Positions 21,111 through 32,299 of a stretch of 64,000 nucleotides of DNA are shown here, in pieces. A program made the translations under genes and the position numbers. Numbering within the stretch: position 1 is the stretch's first letter; each line of letters starts with the position of its first letter. Origin of the DNA: Gracilaria gracilis (Eukaryota > Rhodophyta > Florideophyceae > Gracilariales > Gracilariaceae). The DNA lies in assembly GCA_030374805.1 (NCBI GenBank), contig JARGSG010000019.1:682001-746000 (forward strand), written 5' to 3'. The notes below the pieces were generated by a model. The model was not told where the DNA came from. It saw only the letters and a list, made by a program, of their open reading frames with translations, and ran no database searches.

Positions 21111-24100
21111 TTGGCGATTACCAAGACAAATCTGCTGGTTCAATAACTCCTGAACACAGCATCTTGTCCACCCTAAATTGCTCTTATTCACTGGCTTTGG
21201 GCCCTGCCCTGTACGAATGTTGGGCTACTGCTCAAAAATTAGGAAGGAGATCAAACCGGTGTTCCGTAGTACAGTATTTATCTCTCCGAGAATACCATCC
21301 GACATGGAGGTGAATTCACAATGCATATCACGCAGTCTTTCGCGGTGTTTCTCCGGAACATGTCGGAGGTCGAGTTCTTCTAATTATTTCACTGGGTCTA
21401 ACTGGTCGTAACTCGTCGGAACGCGTTTCTTCTCCGTCTCAACTGTTGACTCACCCGAGGGACTCGTCGATGGAGGCGATTGAGATATAGACTCCTCCCC
21501 CTCCTTAGATTGAGCCATACCGAGCATATCGGCAGCAGTCATCTTTTTAGGTAGCAACGCAGTTGGATGCGACACAACTGAGCCAATCATTTTGTTCCTC
21601 ACCAGATACTGGGTTCTTTTGCCAAGGTTTTCTACCAACACGTAAAACGGATTATCCGGTTTTACTCGGACGAATTAATTGGCAATAGCGAGAGTGTATT
21701 TTTCATACAACGACGCCAATGGCTTGCCGATTCGTAAGCCGGGTTGACGGGAATTCACCGGTACCCATACTTGAGAATCTGAAGGCACGAGTGTCCCGGA
21801 GGCTACAAGGAGCGTTGTAGATTCTCGAGAACCCGGGTGTGCTTTCTGCGCCGCAGGTAAAGGTATATGCTACTTTTACACATGCCTCAAAGGATGACAA
21901 ACAGGCGGCATGGACGAACCATTTTCCATCTCAAAGGGCTGTCCCGGGGCATAATGGCATCAAAAAAGCGCTCGCAGAAGTCACAACCCAATGATTTGGG
22001 TGGCCAGAGACCGACAAACGACAAAGTAGAACCTTACTATGCATGAAACTAATCGGATTACCAACTCGACGTATTCTACCGTTGACAACGGTTTTTACTC
22101 GCTTTAGCGACGTCAGGAATGTGGTTACGGAGAAGTTGTGACCGCAAGGCGGGAGTAAAGCTGCCTCAAGGATTAAACTCGAATCTGCGCCTGTATCTAA
22201 GAAAGTGAGATAACGCACCATGAACCGGGGTGAGAGACCAAGGTCAGCATATAACTTATAGTTGTGCTTGGCCATCACCATAACTCTATCTGGCGACCGG
22301 TTGTTTCTTAGCAGTATCCGCTATCGACGACGAACACCAAGGTGCTCTGATTTCACGTCTTCGACTGCCTGTTTCTTCGAGAGAATTCGGATCTGAGAGC
22401 GAGGAAAGGACACCTCGGGAGCCTTCAGCCTCAACTCTGAGGGCGCCTCTCCAAGATAGAAGACTCACAAAGTTAGTTTTTCGAAGCAGGTTCCACCCGA
22501 GGCGTGTACTTCGTGTTCTGAAGCATTGATACCTGGGTAACATTGGTAGAAGAGTTCGGAATAGCGGTTAAAGTTCCCTCCGTTAGGGCAAGATGGTGAG
22601 AGGTCACCATGTTCTGGGCAATTGGAGCCGCAATTTTGTGTAAGATGTCCATCTTTGCGCGCATGTACAATGCCAGGACGAAAGCCTTTTTCTCGAGAAA
22701 GAGGGATTCGTAATTGGCGATGCCCTATGAACATCGAAATTGTGCCAAACATTTCTTAAATGTGGACGAAATTAGTACGCAGTTCTGCAAAATCATTTAA
22801 AACTGGGTGGGAAATGTTGTTGGCATTAGAATATGACTGTCACTCAGAACCTTAATGCCCACATTTTGCCCTAATTTCGGACAAATTTCGGCCATATACT
22901 TTTGCCAATGACCGACGTCTTTTTACCTGAAAAGCACTTCTGACAAATTTTGAACCTAAATGTACTACTATGGTCCAACTTTGGGCCATGCCTGGGACAG
23001 TTACGAGGTTCGTTGGGGATGAATTCTGCGTATACACACATGGCCAGAACGTACTGCGGTGAGTTATGCCCTCGCATATAGCAGAAATGACGAATCAATC
23101 CATTTATAACATTGACGTTTTGAGTATTCGATATTCGAACCACTGGGGGAGTATCTTGCCAGCCAGGCCATGAGGCCCGGGTTCCACCGTTCTCATATGA
23201 CAGTCGAGGCGGTCGAACTCGGTTCGAATCGGCGTACCGCAGTGTAACGTCCGGAGCCGTCTGAAACGAGGAATTCGTGGTTGAGGGAAGCTCCGTTGTC
23301 AGGATTGAAAGCACGTCGCTACCGGCAAATTGCACCTCATCATACTTCTTCTTGGAGTGTTCGTCAGCGAGCATTGACGCAGATGGGGTTCGTGGTTTTA
23401 AAATCAACGCTTTAACGGACTTCAACCGACTACCCGGGACTCGTGCGCGGAGCGCATCGCCTTCGGCGCGTGCGTGCTGCACCAGTTCCAATTACGAGAT
23501 CTTACGGTTCTCTTCACGGGGAGGGGCCACTAGGGTCCGTACAGCCGGGTCTAGTTCATCAACAAACATGTTACAATGCTCTTGAGCGGAATAAACATTA
23601 CCCCAGCGGTAGATGGACTTGTTCAGGCGCACCGAGTAATCGGTTTCCGTTTCGCAGGGAAGTTGTTTGGTGTATACTAGAGCAAGGATTGCCGACTGGA
23701 TAGCTGTTTAAGTGGCATAGAATCTCAGAGGGTACCGAACTGCTTCAGGCCATCAGGTAACCCCACCTTAAGAGGCACGTGATGAACCACCTACATAGTT
23801 GTGCTGATCTTTTGCGAGTCCGCGTAGGAAAGAGGGCAGAGCCTCCAACGCCTCTCCATCATTCATCCCAAGGATGTCAGCTTCCGCTACAAAGTGCGAT
23901 AGAAAATCCAACATCCAAGTGGGATCATCACCTGTAAAAAGTTGTTTACGGAGCGAAATCTGTATCCGTTTGATACAGTCTTTGACCTTCTACATCCCTC
24001 GGGGGGTTCTATACAATGAGGAGTTCTACAAACGGTAATACCGGTATGATAACAGCTTCTATAAGAGCAGATTTGTAGGCTTGAACTCTTTTAATCCAGA

Positions 24101-24949
24101 GTGGTTCCATCCCTTCGGGCGGGAGCGTATCACAACCTGGGTGGCTGATGACCGCTTTGAGCATGACGAACGCCCACGAAAGGCGTCTCCATCCGAAGGC
24201 TCAGACAAGTCAGACCCATTTGATCGGAGTGAAGAAAGAGAAGATGCTGAAGAATCAAAGTCATAGTTCTTCCGCCCCTTGCGTGCTTTATATCCCCTGA
24301 CATTCTTATCACGGTGCGAAAAGCAACCAGCTCAGTTGGGTGATGAGCTCCAACAAGGACAGATTGTTCCACCATTTCTAAACCGGTGCGGAGGCGAGTA
24401 CACTTCGCAGCCATGTCCTCCACGAAATTAGTGGGTTCTCCAGAAGCTTCCAGGATGGAGTTGACGTCACCATACAATTCACGGAGATCCTCAGAAAAGT
24501 CCTTTAAAGCAGTGCCATCAACCTTCTTTTGAAGTAGGGGCAACTCCGTAGCAATGGTAGCGTGGGCAGCCCACGCAGAGAGGGGCTGCTCTTCCGCAGT
24601 TAAACTAGGAATATCGCTGGTAGCCATATTAGAAGATGGCTCTTGTCTGGCAGGGCCAGTGGGGATCGTTCCATTAGTAGGAAAAGCAAAATCAGCAACG
24701 GCAGGAGCCAGTACATCACCCCGATGAGGGTTAATCAAAGACGTTGGCGGATGTCGGGTGGTCGTCTGCACAGCTTCAGTAGCCGGCATCTCTTCTGTAC
24801 GAGAACGTGAACGGGTGGGGATTCTCAACCGGAGTGATGGATCCGTTCTTCCAATCTGACTGCTTTCTTCGGACGAACTGACAACGTCATGACCAAACCA
24901 AACGTACCAAGGAATCAATCAACAGCCAATGAGCTGGGACTTCCAGTAG

Positions 24950-25815
24950 ACTTCTAAATGGAGAAAGAGATAAAGTAATCAACCCCGAAACGAGTGAGTT
25001 CACGAGTGAATCTTTTGACAAGAATCAGACGATTGTAAGTCCGGAGACTATTTATAGAGCAACGCCTTTGGCGGGAAAAGCGCAGCACACGAAAAACTTC
25101 AGAATCTTCTCCCCGAAAGTGTAGCACAGCGAACGTGGCACCCCAAAATTGAAACAGCTAAGCCTGGAGTGAATCTGAAGTAAAATCGTCACGACAAGCG
25201 TCGGAGTGTTAATGTCAGGCAGTAGTCAGTAAAGATCCACTTGTTTAGAGAATCACGAGATGAGTCCTCAAACGAGAGTAGCACAGCAACAAGAAGGTGC
25301 CGAAAGCGGGCCACCGAGAAAAGGACAAAAAGCAGACCCAAAAAGGAGAGAAAGAGAACCACAAGAGCGGGGAAAGAGAGAAAAATTAGAACAAACGCAA
25401 TGCAGGAGCTAGCATACGATAATAGGTCAGAATGAGACCCACAAATAGTGGTTATACGCCGGGCGCCACAAGGGTGGGAAACAATACGTGAACAACACGG
25501 TCGTCACTTTACTTGAAGGTGAATAATCCGTGAAGGCGTGATACTTAGAGCCAGAAGTTTTTGCTTGGCAAAGAGCCATTTACTTGGGAGAACAGTGCTC
25601 AACCCTCTAAGTACGGTACACCACCGACAGTAGGTGCGCCGGGCAAAATAATCTATAAATAATCTAAGTAAATACAGCAATGCTGGATACACTGCCTGCG
25701 GCATCTCCGTGCTACAAGTCTGCTACTTCCCCCGGGTAAATTTCGCATCTAGCCACATAATTCACGTGTACATCTGTGGAAATTAACTAAGCAAGGCGAC
25801 ACACTAATAGCGTGG
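24950..25815 (-). repeat. 5' LTR of the old Ty3/gypsy fossil
   Basis: The right edge is at about 25,815, where similarity to the left copy ends (CTAATAGCG). In element sense a TATA-like CTATAAATAG lies near 25,055-25,064, which would place transcription start just downstream, so I extend the LTR to about 24,950. The inner boundary and primer-binding site are uncertain. Confidence 0.6.
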
Positions 25816-25816
25816 A

Positions 25817-26443
25817 GTGTTATCCATTAGTGCACTCTATGAACTCTTAATGTTTTGTACGATGAGCGAGTCCGCAGGTTGGACCAGGGTTGTGGCGTTC
25901 TTCGCGGAGAACCGAATACCGTTGTTCAATTTACGAGACACGTCGCTCGGAAGTGGGATTGCGACCACCACAGTTTTCCAAGAAAAGAGTTCTCTTGCGG
26001 CCAGGAGGAAGGATGAGTATCGCTCTTGGTTCGGACAGCCATTGAAGAAGGACCACTATATCCATACAAACCTTTGGACCCGTACGGTGCGACACATCCG
26101 GCCCATCTTTGGGCAAACCACGGATGGAATAGCTTTTTCCCTTGTTTTGAAAAATCACAAATGCTTCAATTCTCGCTTAGTTTCTTCTAATTATACCAAC
26201 GAGCATAGTCACTACCTCATCTCCCGATACGACGTCGGCATACTCCACTTTTGCCTCTTTGCAAAACCCCAGTGCCTTCCCGTTGTCAATACTAATCCTG
26301 AAATTAGTCTCATCGGCATTCTCCACATTCTTTTCTTTCAACATCACGCTCTAGAAAGCCAGACACATGAATCCGAGGAGGTACGTCATCTCCTTCTGAA
26401 TCAGTTTCTCTTTGGCGGGGGAAGGAAGGTGTTTGCCGGTTAA
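25817..26443 (+). CDS. Hypothetical 208-codon ORF next to the LTR
   Basis: A long open plus-strand stretch beginning at the LTR edge: ESAGWTRVVAFFAENRIPLF, SWFGQPLKKDHYIHTNLWTR and HESEEVRHLLLNQFLFGGGR. I do not recognise the family. Its length is notable for this window but it could be chance. The opposite strand has a shorter open frame (25,931-26,158). Confidence 0.3.
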   Translation: MLSISALYELLMFCTMSESAGWTRVVAFFAENRIPLFNLRDTSLGSGIATTTVFQEKSSLAARRKDEYRSWFGQPLKKDHYIHTNLWTRTVRHIRPIFGQTTDGIAFSLVLKNHKCFNSRLVSSNYTNEHSHYLISRYDVGILHFCLFAKPQCLPVVNTNPEISLIGILHILFFQHHALESQTHESEEVRHLLLNQFLFGGGRKVFAG

Positions 26444-26479
26444 GCTTCTGCTGACAATTCTGTGGTGATCGACGAGGTG

Positions 26480-26800
26480 TTAAATACATCTACATGTAAT
26501 GCACTCTGAGATGGAAATTTTCTGCTTCTCGTCTTTCAAATTGAGATAATAGGAAATTGACGTTGAATTCCTTACAAGGTTGAACGCAAGGCTGACACGT
26601 GTTTTACAGTTAAACTTCACACAGAGTTTGCGAAGGCGAACAAACTCGGTGAGCATGTCTAGATGGAGTGCTTTAACCCATTGCTTGGTTTCACGCCCTA
26701 TTTCGCCTCGGGCCTTAAGGTTAGTACGCTTTAAGCCGAAGTATGTCGATCGGGTGATGGACGAACAGACTCTGGCCTGAAGCGAACCATCTTCATTCAT
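26480..26800 (-). CDS. Hypothetical ORF, possibly a transposase N-terminal fragment
   Basis: 106 codons: VCSSITRSTYFGLKRTNLKA then GEIGRETKQWVKALHLDMLT and EFVRLRKLCVKFNCKT. It is basic and helical and resembles DNA-binding N-terminal segments of transposases in style only. No named family. Confidence 0.25.
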   Translation of the reverse strand: MNEDGSLQARVCSSITRSTYFGLKRTNLKARGEIGRETKQWVKALHLDMLTEFVRLRKLCVKFNCKTRVSLAFNLVRNSTSISYYLNLKDEKQKISISECITCRCI

Positions 26801-27269
26801 ATACTCAGATCTTTTCTTCTATGAGCGGCTGGCCTTTTGAAGATTGGCTTTGTACGAGATCTCGAATAACGATGAAAAGCGTTTGAATGCCTTAGACGCG
26901 ATGTGTATTGGACCGTGGACTTCGCTCTCCTGGTTCATTCATGAGCTGATTCTGATGCGCTCCGATATTTTTAGAACAATATGACAGGTATGGCGTGGTT
27001 TTGCTGCAAGGGCTGGATCTGATACATTGCAGACAGTTCCATCGGCTGTATGGGCTTGCTTCGGCTGCAAATGAGAAGGGTTTTGGGTTGCAACTGGCTC
27101 CACAATGACCTGATTGGTGTTGTGGTTGTGTTACGCGCTTTAGAAGGCTGCAATAATTGAAGATTCAGTTGTCTAGACACTCATTTTCACTAGTTGGGGA
27201 AGGCAGCTGTCATAAGAAGAAGCCAGTTGGTGGGTGATCGTTCTTGACGACCTGTCCTGCAAACAAAGC

Positions 27270-27940
27270 CTATGGAAACCTCAAACTGAGTGCGATTGCT
27301 GCCCTCTTGCAAACTGTTTCGCCTACGATAATAACGGTCATAGCATTATTAGTGTGGTCTGCATCAATTGATGCCAACGCTGTGACTGTGGGAACTTGTT
27401 TTAATGTAGACAACACTATATTTGGTACCCACATTATTGATACATCTACATTAATTGCAGTTACTGGGTGTACCAGGCCATGCGAATCTGTAAACACGCG
27501 AACAATGCCATTAAAACCAGCTTGCACTCTTTCGATGGCTGCTATCATGTCCCGCATCTCTGCCGTGTAAGATCATACATTCACATCAGCTGCAATGACC
27601 CCTTCTTCTGTATCGGGGGTTGAGTTCTAGTATATATTTGTAAGCCCCTGCTGCAACAGTACATTGCAGTAAAACAAGGACTGGGTGAATGTCAACATTT
27701 TTGTTCATCACTGTAGTATGGTCTGAGCTTTCTTCGTACGCAATTTCAAATCCATCATCGTACTTGATCCACAAGAAGAGATACTGTAGTAAAATGAGCC
27801 CAAGTTGGTGTGCAGCGTATCCGATTGGCCGTTTACGTACAAACGGGTATTGCACGATGGCTCGGTGCAGTGGCAGCGTCGCGTGCATGATTTGGTGATC
27901 GAATGCCAGACGGATTGGCACAATATACAAGCATGACAAG
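27270..27940 (-). pseudogene. LINE RNase H domain
   Basis: YDDGFEIAYEESSDHTTVMN and VAAGAYKYILELNPRY (27,770-27,600) parallel the RNase H front of the copy at 13.6 kb (YDDGFKMVYE, GAGAYEIYWKAS). YTAEMRDMIAAIERVQAGF and VRVFTDSHGLVHPV (27,580-27,450) supply the Glu and Asp blocks. The final NExxDxLAK block is not recognisable. Broken by stops, including one in the sequence before YTAEMRDM. Confidence 0.75.
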
Positions 27941-28644
27941 TGTGCAGGTTGGGTAGTGACAAGGCAAGTTAGACCGATCGTACATTAGTTAGTAAGGGGG
28001 CCCAGACCCGATATTTAGTTGTAGCTCTGATCTCCTAAGGCCCCAATAGTATACGAGAAACATCTTTTGCCAAACGTCTTCCTGGTCAACTTGCGTTAAA
28101 ATAGATCACACGGCTACTTCTCCATCGGGTTTATTAGACCGTTTCTACCCTCTCGCACGTTTCTTTACGTGCCCAGTGATACTAATCGTACACTCTCCCC
28201 TCGACCGCCCTTTGCTTTCGAACCTTCTCGCCATTCAGATTCATTACAGGCACACGACTGTACGCCGCCGCCGCTCCCGTCCCAAGGCCGCTTCGAACGC
28301 CCCCGCTTTTGCTCATTATACCACAGATATCTCCCAAGTTTTGCAAAGAACTCTGATTCAAAAACCTTATCTATAGGTGACGTTTCACGGTAAGGTAGCG
28401 ACTCTGCAGATCACCCGTCCTTTCATTTCACAGCAGCTGTTTTTTTCTAATCGTCGTCGTTGGCTTTACACTGGCCGACAGAGCTTTCACACCAGATGTC
28501 ACAATCTCGCTGCCGAAGCGTTTGGAAAAGTTTCAATGTCATTTGAAGCTGCTTCCCTGGTTCATCGTCTTTAGAGCACAGTGCGCAGGCGAATTTGACA
28601 GCAGAAGGCCTGAGAAATCGGATTTCTTGTGGTAGGGCTTTTCT

Positions 28645-29573
28645 CTATTCTAGCTGTAAAACACCTTTACTTACCATATACTCCTCCGACAGGCGCTTCA
28701 CTGATGAACGAGACTTTTGAATAAGGGGTTCTACGAGCTTCATGATCGCTGGTTTAAGCGGGGTGCTGTGCTTCTGCCTTATTGTGCGTTCTATAAGGAG
28801 GGTTCTTCTGATTTGGGTATGGTTTACCTGAATGGAAGCCGTACCAAATCTCGCAACACGGCTATTGGGGTGGATGGAAGGCATCCAGTTTGAACGCGCA
28901 GCGCTTCGTTCCGCACAATCTCCAAGACGGCAGCTATGGTTCTCGTAGCGTTCGTTGCAATCGTACCCGCTGCATAAGTCGCCATTGGCTCGGAAAAGCC
29001 CTTCTTGTTCGTATCCAGTGTGTTCCGGCTACACCCCCCACGAATCTCCGGTAAGGCATCGCATGATGCTGTTTTGCTGCTTGTACCTAGTTCTCAATAT
29101 ATCAATATAGGCCTTGAAATTAAAACGGCTATCGAGGGATATCACCAGAAATCGGCCGCACTCACTTGGGGCTACGACCGCATCACCTACGACAACCGTG
29201 TACAGTTTTTTGGCTTTCCGCCAGTTGGCGTTTGTACAGGTCACCACGGCCGTTTTGGAAGGGTTCATCATTATATCGTTGTGACTAAAATACTTTCTTA
29301 AAAAGTTTATTGCTTTCTAGAGATTTTGCTGGCTCTTTTATGGAAATGAGTCTGTTCCCAGATAGCAGTGCCATTGGCCAGGACGTTGAAGTTTGCCGTA
29401 TCTACAGCTTGGCGAGTTGAGAAGAAAACGTTAGTAGGAAAGTCGATCCAGAGTCCGAGAGACAAATTAACCCCCTGCGGGAAACAATGCGGGACTAAGG
29501 CTTCTAAGCTCATCATGGTCCTCCATCGGCACTTCATCTTCGGTCCATGACAAATGACAGAAGCCAGTGCCAT
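28645..29573 (-). pseudogene. LINE RT C-terminal part, thumb and connector
   Basis: 29,573-29,307 encodes the RT segment EALVPHCFPQGVNLSLGLW, with NVLANGTAIW standing where the plus-strand copy has VSLFADDTTLW, so the catalytic FADD is gone. 29,271-29,029 reads NPSKTAVVTCTNANW, VVGDAVVAPSECGRFLVISL and DSRFNFKAYIDILRTRY, the usual NPxKTxxxxF and LGxxxDxxLxFxxHI thumb. 28,990-28,645 gives VRNEALRVQTGC and KSRSSVKRLSEEYMVS, matching LINE sequence at 13.0-13.27 kb. Frame changes separate the pieces. Confidence 0.75.
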
Positions 29574-30199
29574 AGATAAGGTGGGAAGTCCCAGATGCGA
29601 AGCTTTTGAAAGAGCAAATGATAGGGTACGCGATCATAGGCCTTCGAAAATGACAGAAGGCTGTAGGAGTCCTCTTACTCTGGTACCATCCGCTTCGGAT
29701 GCTTTCGCACAGAGCGGCAATATGCTCCTCTGTGTTCCTCCTTATCTGGAAACCTGCATGCTCTGGGGGTAACCGTGGCTCGAGTCATTGCATTAGAAGC
29801 TTATTAACCAGCCTTTCATCAGCTTTCGAGATAACAGTTAAGAGAGATATCGGCCGGAATTTGCCTGGGGTACCCAGATTTGGAATTAGCACTAGTGTAG
29901 CAATTCTCCATTTTGTCGGTGTCACACCCTCTCTGTACGATCTTTTTATGAGATGCTGCGGCCAAACTACCCCAGGACCTGGGAGCGTTCAAAAGAAAGC
30001 AATCTGGACATTGTTTGGACCACCAGCCCGCTCTTCGTCTATGTCTCTCAGCACGGAATTACGGTCTTCCATTGTGAACTAATAACATCTGCCACGGAAG
30101 ATTCTTGGCGCTCTCGCAGCGCCGGAAGGCATATATGTCTTGAGGTCATAGACTTCCGGACGACCACGCCCGCCTTGGACATTTGAGAGGAAAATGATC

Positions 30200-32290
30200 A
30201 ACGTCATTGACAACCACTAGTCTGCAATTGCAAACGAGTTTCTTTCCATTGGGATGCAAGCCCAGAGGATTTAGAATTACCGTATGTCCCACATAAAGCT
30301 GTGCCAATATATTATCTGCCAATTTTCGGCCTGTAATCTTACGCAGGTGTTACACTTACCAATTGAAGAGAGGCCGGGACCATCGTTCAAAACTAAACGT
30401 GGAAAATATTCCATTGTTGCACCTGATGGGATCACGCCTTTCGAGAAAGAGGTTGCTCAACTTTGAACTGAAGGTGACGAATCATCATTACATTTTTCGA
30501 TTCTAACAATGGCGTTAGGGTTTCTGACCCTCGTTGAGTCCCGTTCACTAGCCTTCTTAGTGAAAGAGCGTTTCTTCCACCAGAAACGCATTACGCTTAG
30601 TTTTAAATAAACTAGATGTGCATAAAAAGAAGAGAGAGAGTCTCCCAGTGTCAAATTTAGACCCGATCCATCTAAGTTCAGATCAAAGATAGGCACACTG
30701 CGAGAAGGCGATTTGCACAGCCCATAAGTGATTTAAATCCATCTCCATACTCAGTAAATAACCATATTTGATATTTTTTTATTCTTGTCTTACCTTTGAA
30801 GCTGGAAACGGCTGGGCTGACCACAATAAAGAAGAAGAAGAAGCCTGTAACTGAATTTATAAATCTATGGAAAGTCTCAGTACGTCACAGATCCAGCATA
30901 CCATCTCTCATCTCATTTGACGGCATGTCGCCAGGGTGATATTTAATTACTTAGGCTTCCAATGGAGGCATCTGTCCATAACTCACAGTCTGTGGAATGT
31001 AGAATGCTTCTTTAGCAGCGGCGCTTCTGGTATCTCCTATACCTCCTGTTCGAGTATTGTAGGCCCACTTGAGCTAAATTTGCTTCTGCTTTTTCGCCTG
31101 TGGTCCTTATTCCGAAACTGAGAGCCATTCTAATACTCTTTCTTAGTGTATGTAAATAGTGTATGGAAATTCTTTCTTGACGTAGCAACTACTGAACGGC
31201 CATATCTAAAATGAACCGTTGCAACATTGTGTGACTTGCAGGCTACCCCTCTTCAAGTTCCACAGTGTATGGTTTTCCGTCTCCCCATTCTTGGACATCA
31301 CCCACCGCCCGTTTGATAGAATGACCAATCGTGACATTAACACCCAAGCCATTGATCGCGCATTGCGTCCTCTTTGGGACTAATTCGTAGGCTCGTCGCT
31401 CTCAACCAACCTCCACCCTGCATCAAAGCTTCTTTTCCCTCCATCTCAATCCCCCACGACTTGGAAGAGACTTTTGTCTGAGTGTCTCTGGTATGTACCT
31501 CCATAATGTGAAGAACAAAAGCTATGCGAAAGGCGACGGGGGCCATACCAGTGCTCATGATAAGCATACTGGAGCCAATGGCACCCAAAACTAGTGTGTT
31601 GTGTAGCAACAAGAATGCGAAGATGCTATTGAGGATCTCACAACGCTTCATCTTCGCTTAAAGAGGGCCACAAGTTAAAACACGAAAACGCCACCCAAAA
31701 CGACACTGCCCTGATACTTAAGTGATAAGTAAGCTCAAATGCTCGTAGAAAAGTGCTACGAATTGTGGACGCAATGGGGCCGAAAAAAAGGGCGCACTAT
31801 TGACCTATGGGCTCCCTACTGCCGGACAAGGACACTAGATGTGAACAAATTTAAAAAATCTAAAAGCAACTTTTGCATGTTGTTAAATCTGTGCTACACT
31901 CCAGGTCTAGTCTGCATGGCAGCCTACTAAAATACCGCTTTATAGCGTTAGCTTACACATGATGTCCTTCTCGTTCTTTGCCACGCTAAAAACGGACCAC
32001 AGCGACATGGGCTGCTCTGTCTTACTCTGCAATGCAGTCACCGAAATCTGGAATGATCAGAGTGGCAACGACAGGGCACCGAGGCTTGAAGACGGTGGCT
32101 TGGTAGAGTCACAATGACGGTAGAGCCAGGCTGCGGGCGGTCTGCTGGCGCTGAGAAGATAGGGCGAGATGAGGTGATGACGGCTCCGTTCGCGTCATTT
32201 TTTCATATGTTATATTATAGCAAAACTATTGGAATGACTTTTCACCGAAAAGGGTTTTTTTAATTTTTAAAAGAAAGTTTTTGGACAACG
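30200..32290. other. Unassigned interval
   Basis: No gene recognised. The best open stretch is 31,337-31,651 (minus, 104 codons): MKRCEILNSIFAFLLLHNT, hydrophobic at the N terminus over about 50 residues and hydrophilic after, which could be a membrane anchor but has no family signature. A plus-strand stretch at 30,284-30,466 ends KYSIVAPDGITPFEKEVAQL, which looks protein-like but unidentifiable. Confidence 0.3.
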
Positions 32291-32299
32291 GCCGGTGCC

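Larger units (their letters stand above)
17950..25815 (-). mobile_element. Old Ty3/gypsy LTR retrotransposon, fossil
   Basis: Two related long repeats (about 17,950-18,722 and 24,950-25,815) bracket a region whose minus strand carries, in order, gag-like sequence (about 22.4-24.9 kb), an aspartic protease motif FLDTGADSS (near 22.2 kb) and Ty3-type RT sequence (ALDANSGYWQVPV, LVYFEDIIFFSDN, about 20.65-21.1 kb). The remaining 18.75-20.65 kb shows no RNase H or integrase I can recognise. The best-aligned part of the two LTRs is about 93% identical by eye, so it is older than the element at 50.7 kb. Clearly broken, with many breaks. The outer edge of the left LTR appears truncated. Confidence 0.75.
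26950..30190 (-). mobile_element. LINE with RT, connector and RNase H, decayed
   Basis: The minus strand carries in order: an RT remnant (30,190-29,300; residues EALVPHCFPQGVNLSLGLW match the RT block PEALVPQGLSQGGNLSPGL of the LINE at 6.2-8.5 kb), thumb (29,271-29,029), connector (about 28,990-28,645; VLEIVRNEALRVQTGC) and RNase H (27,940-27,270). The endonuclease is not visible. 28,640-27,960 shows no recognisable motif. The family is the same as the copies at 6.2-8.5 and 12.9-14.4 kb. Numerous breaks; no poly-A or target duplication found. Confidence 0.75.
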
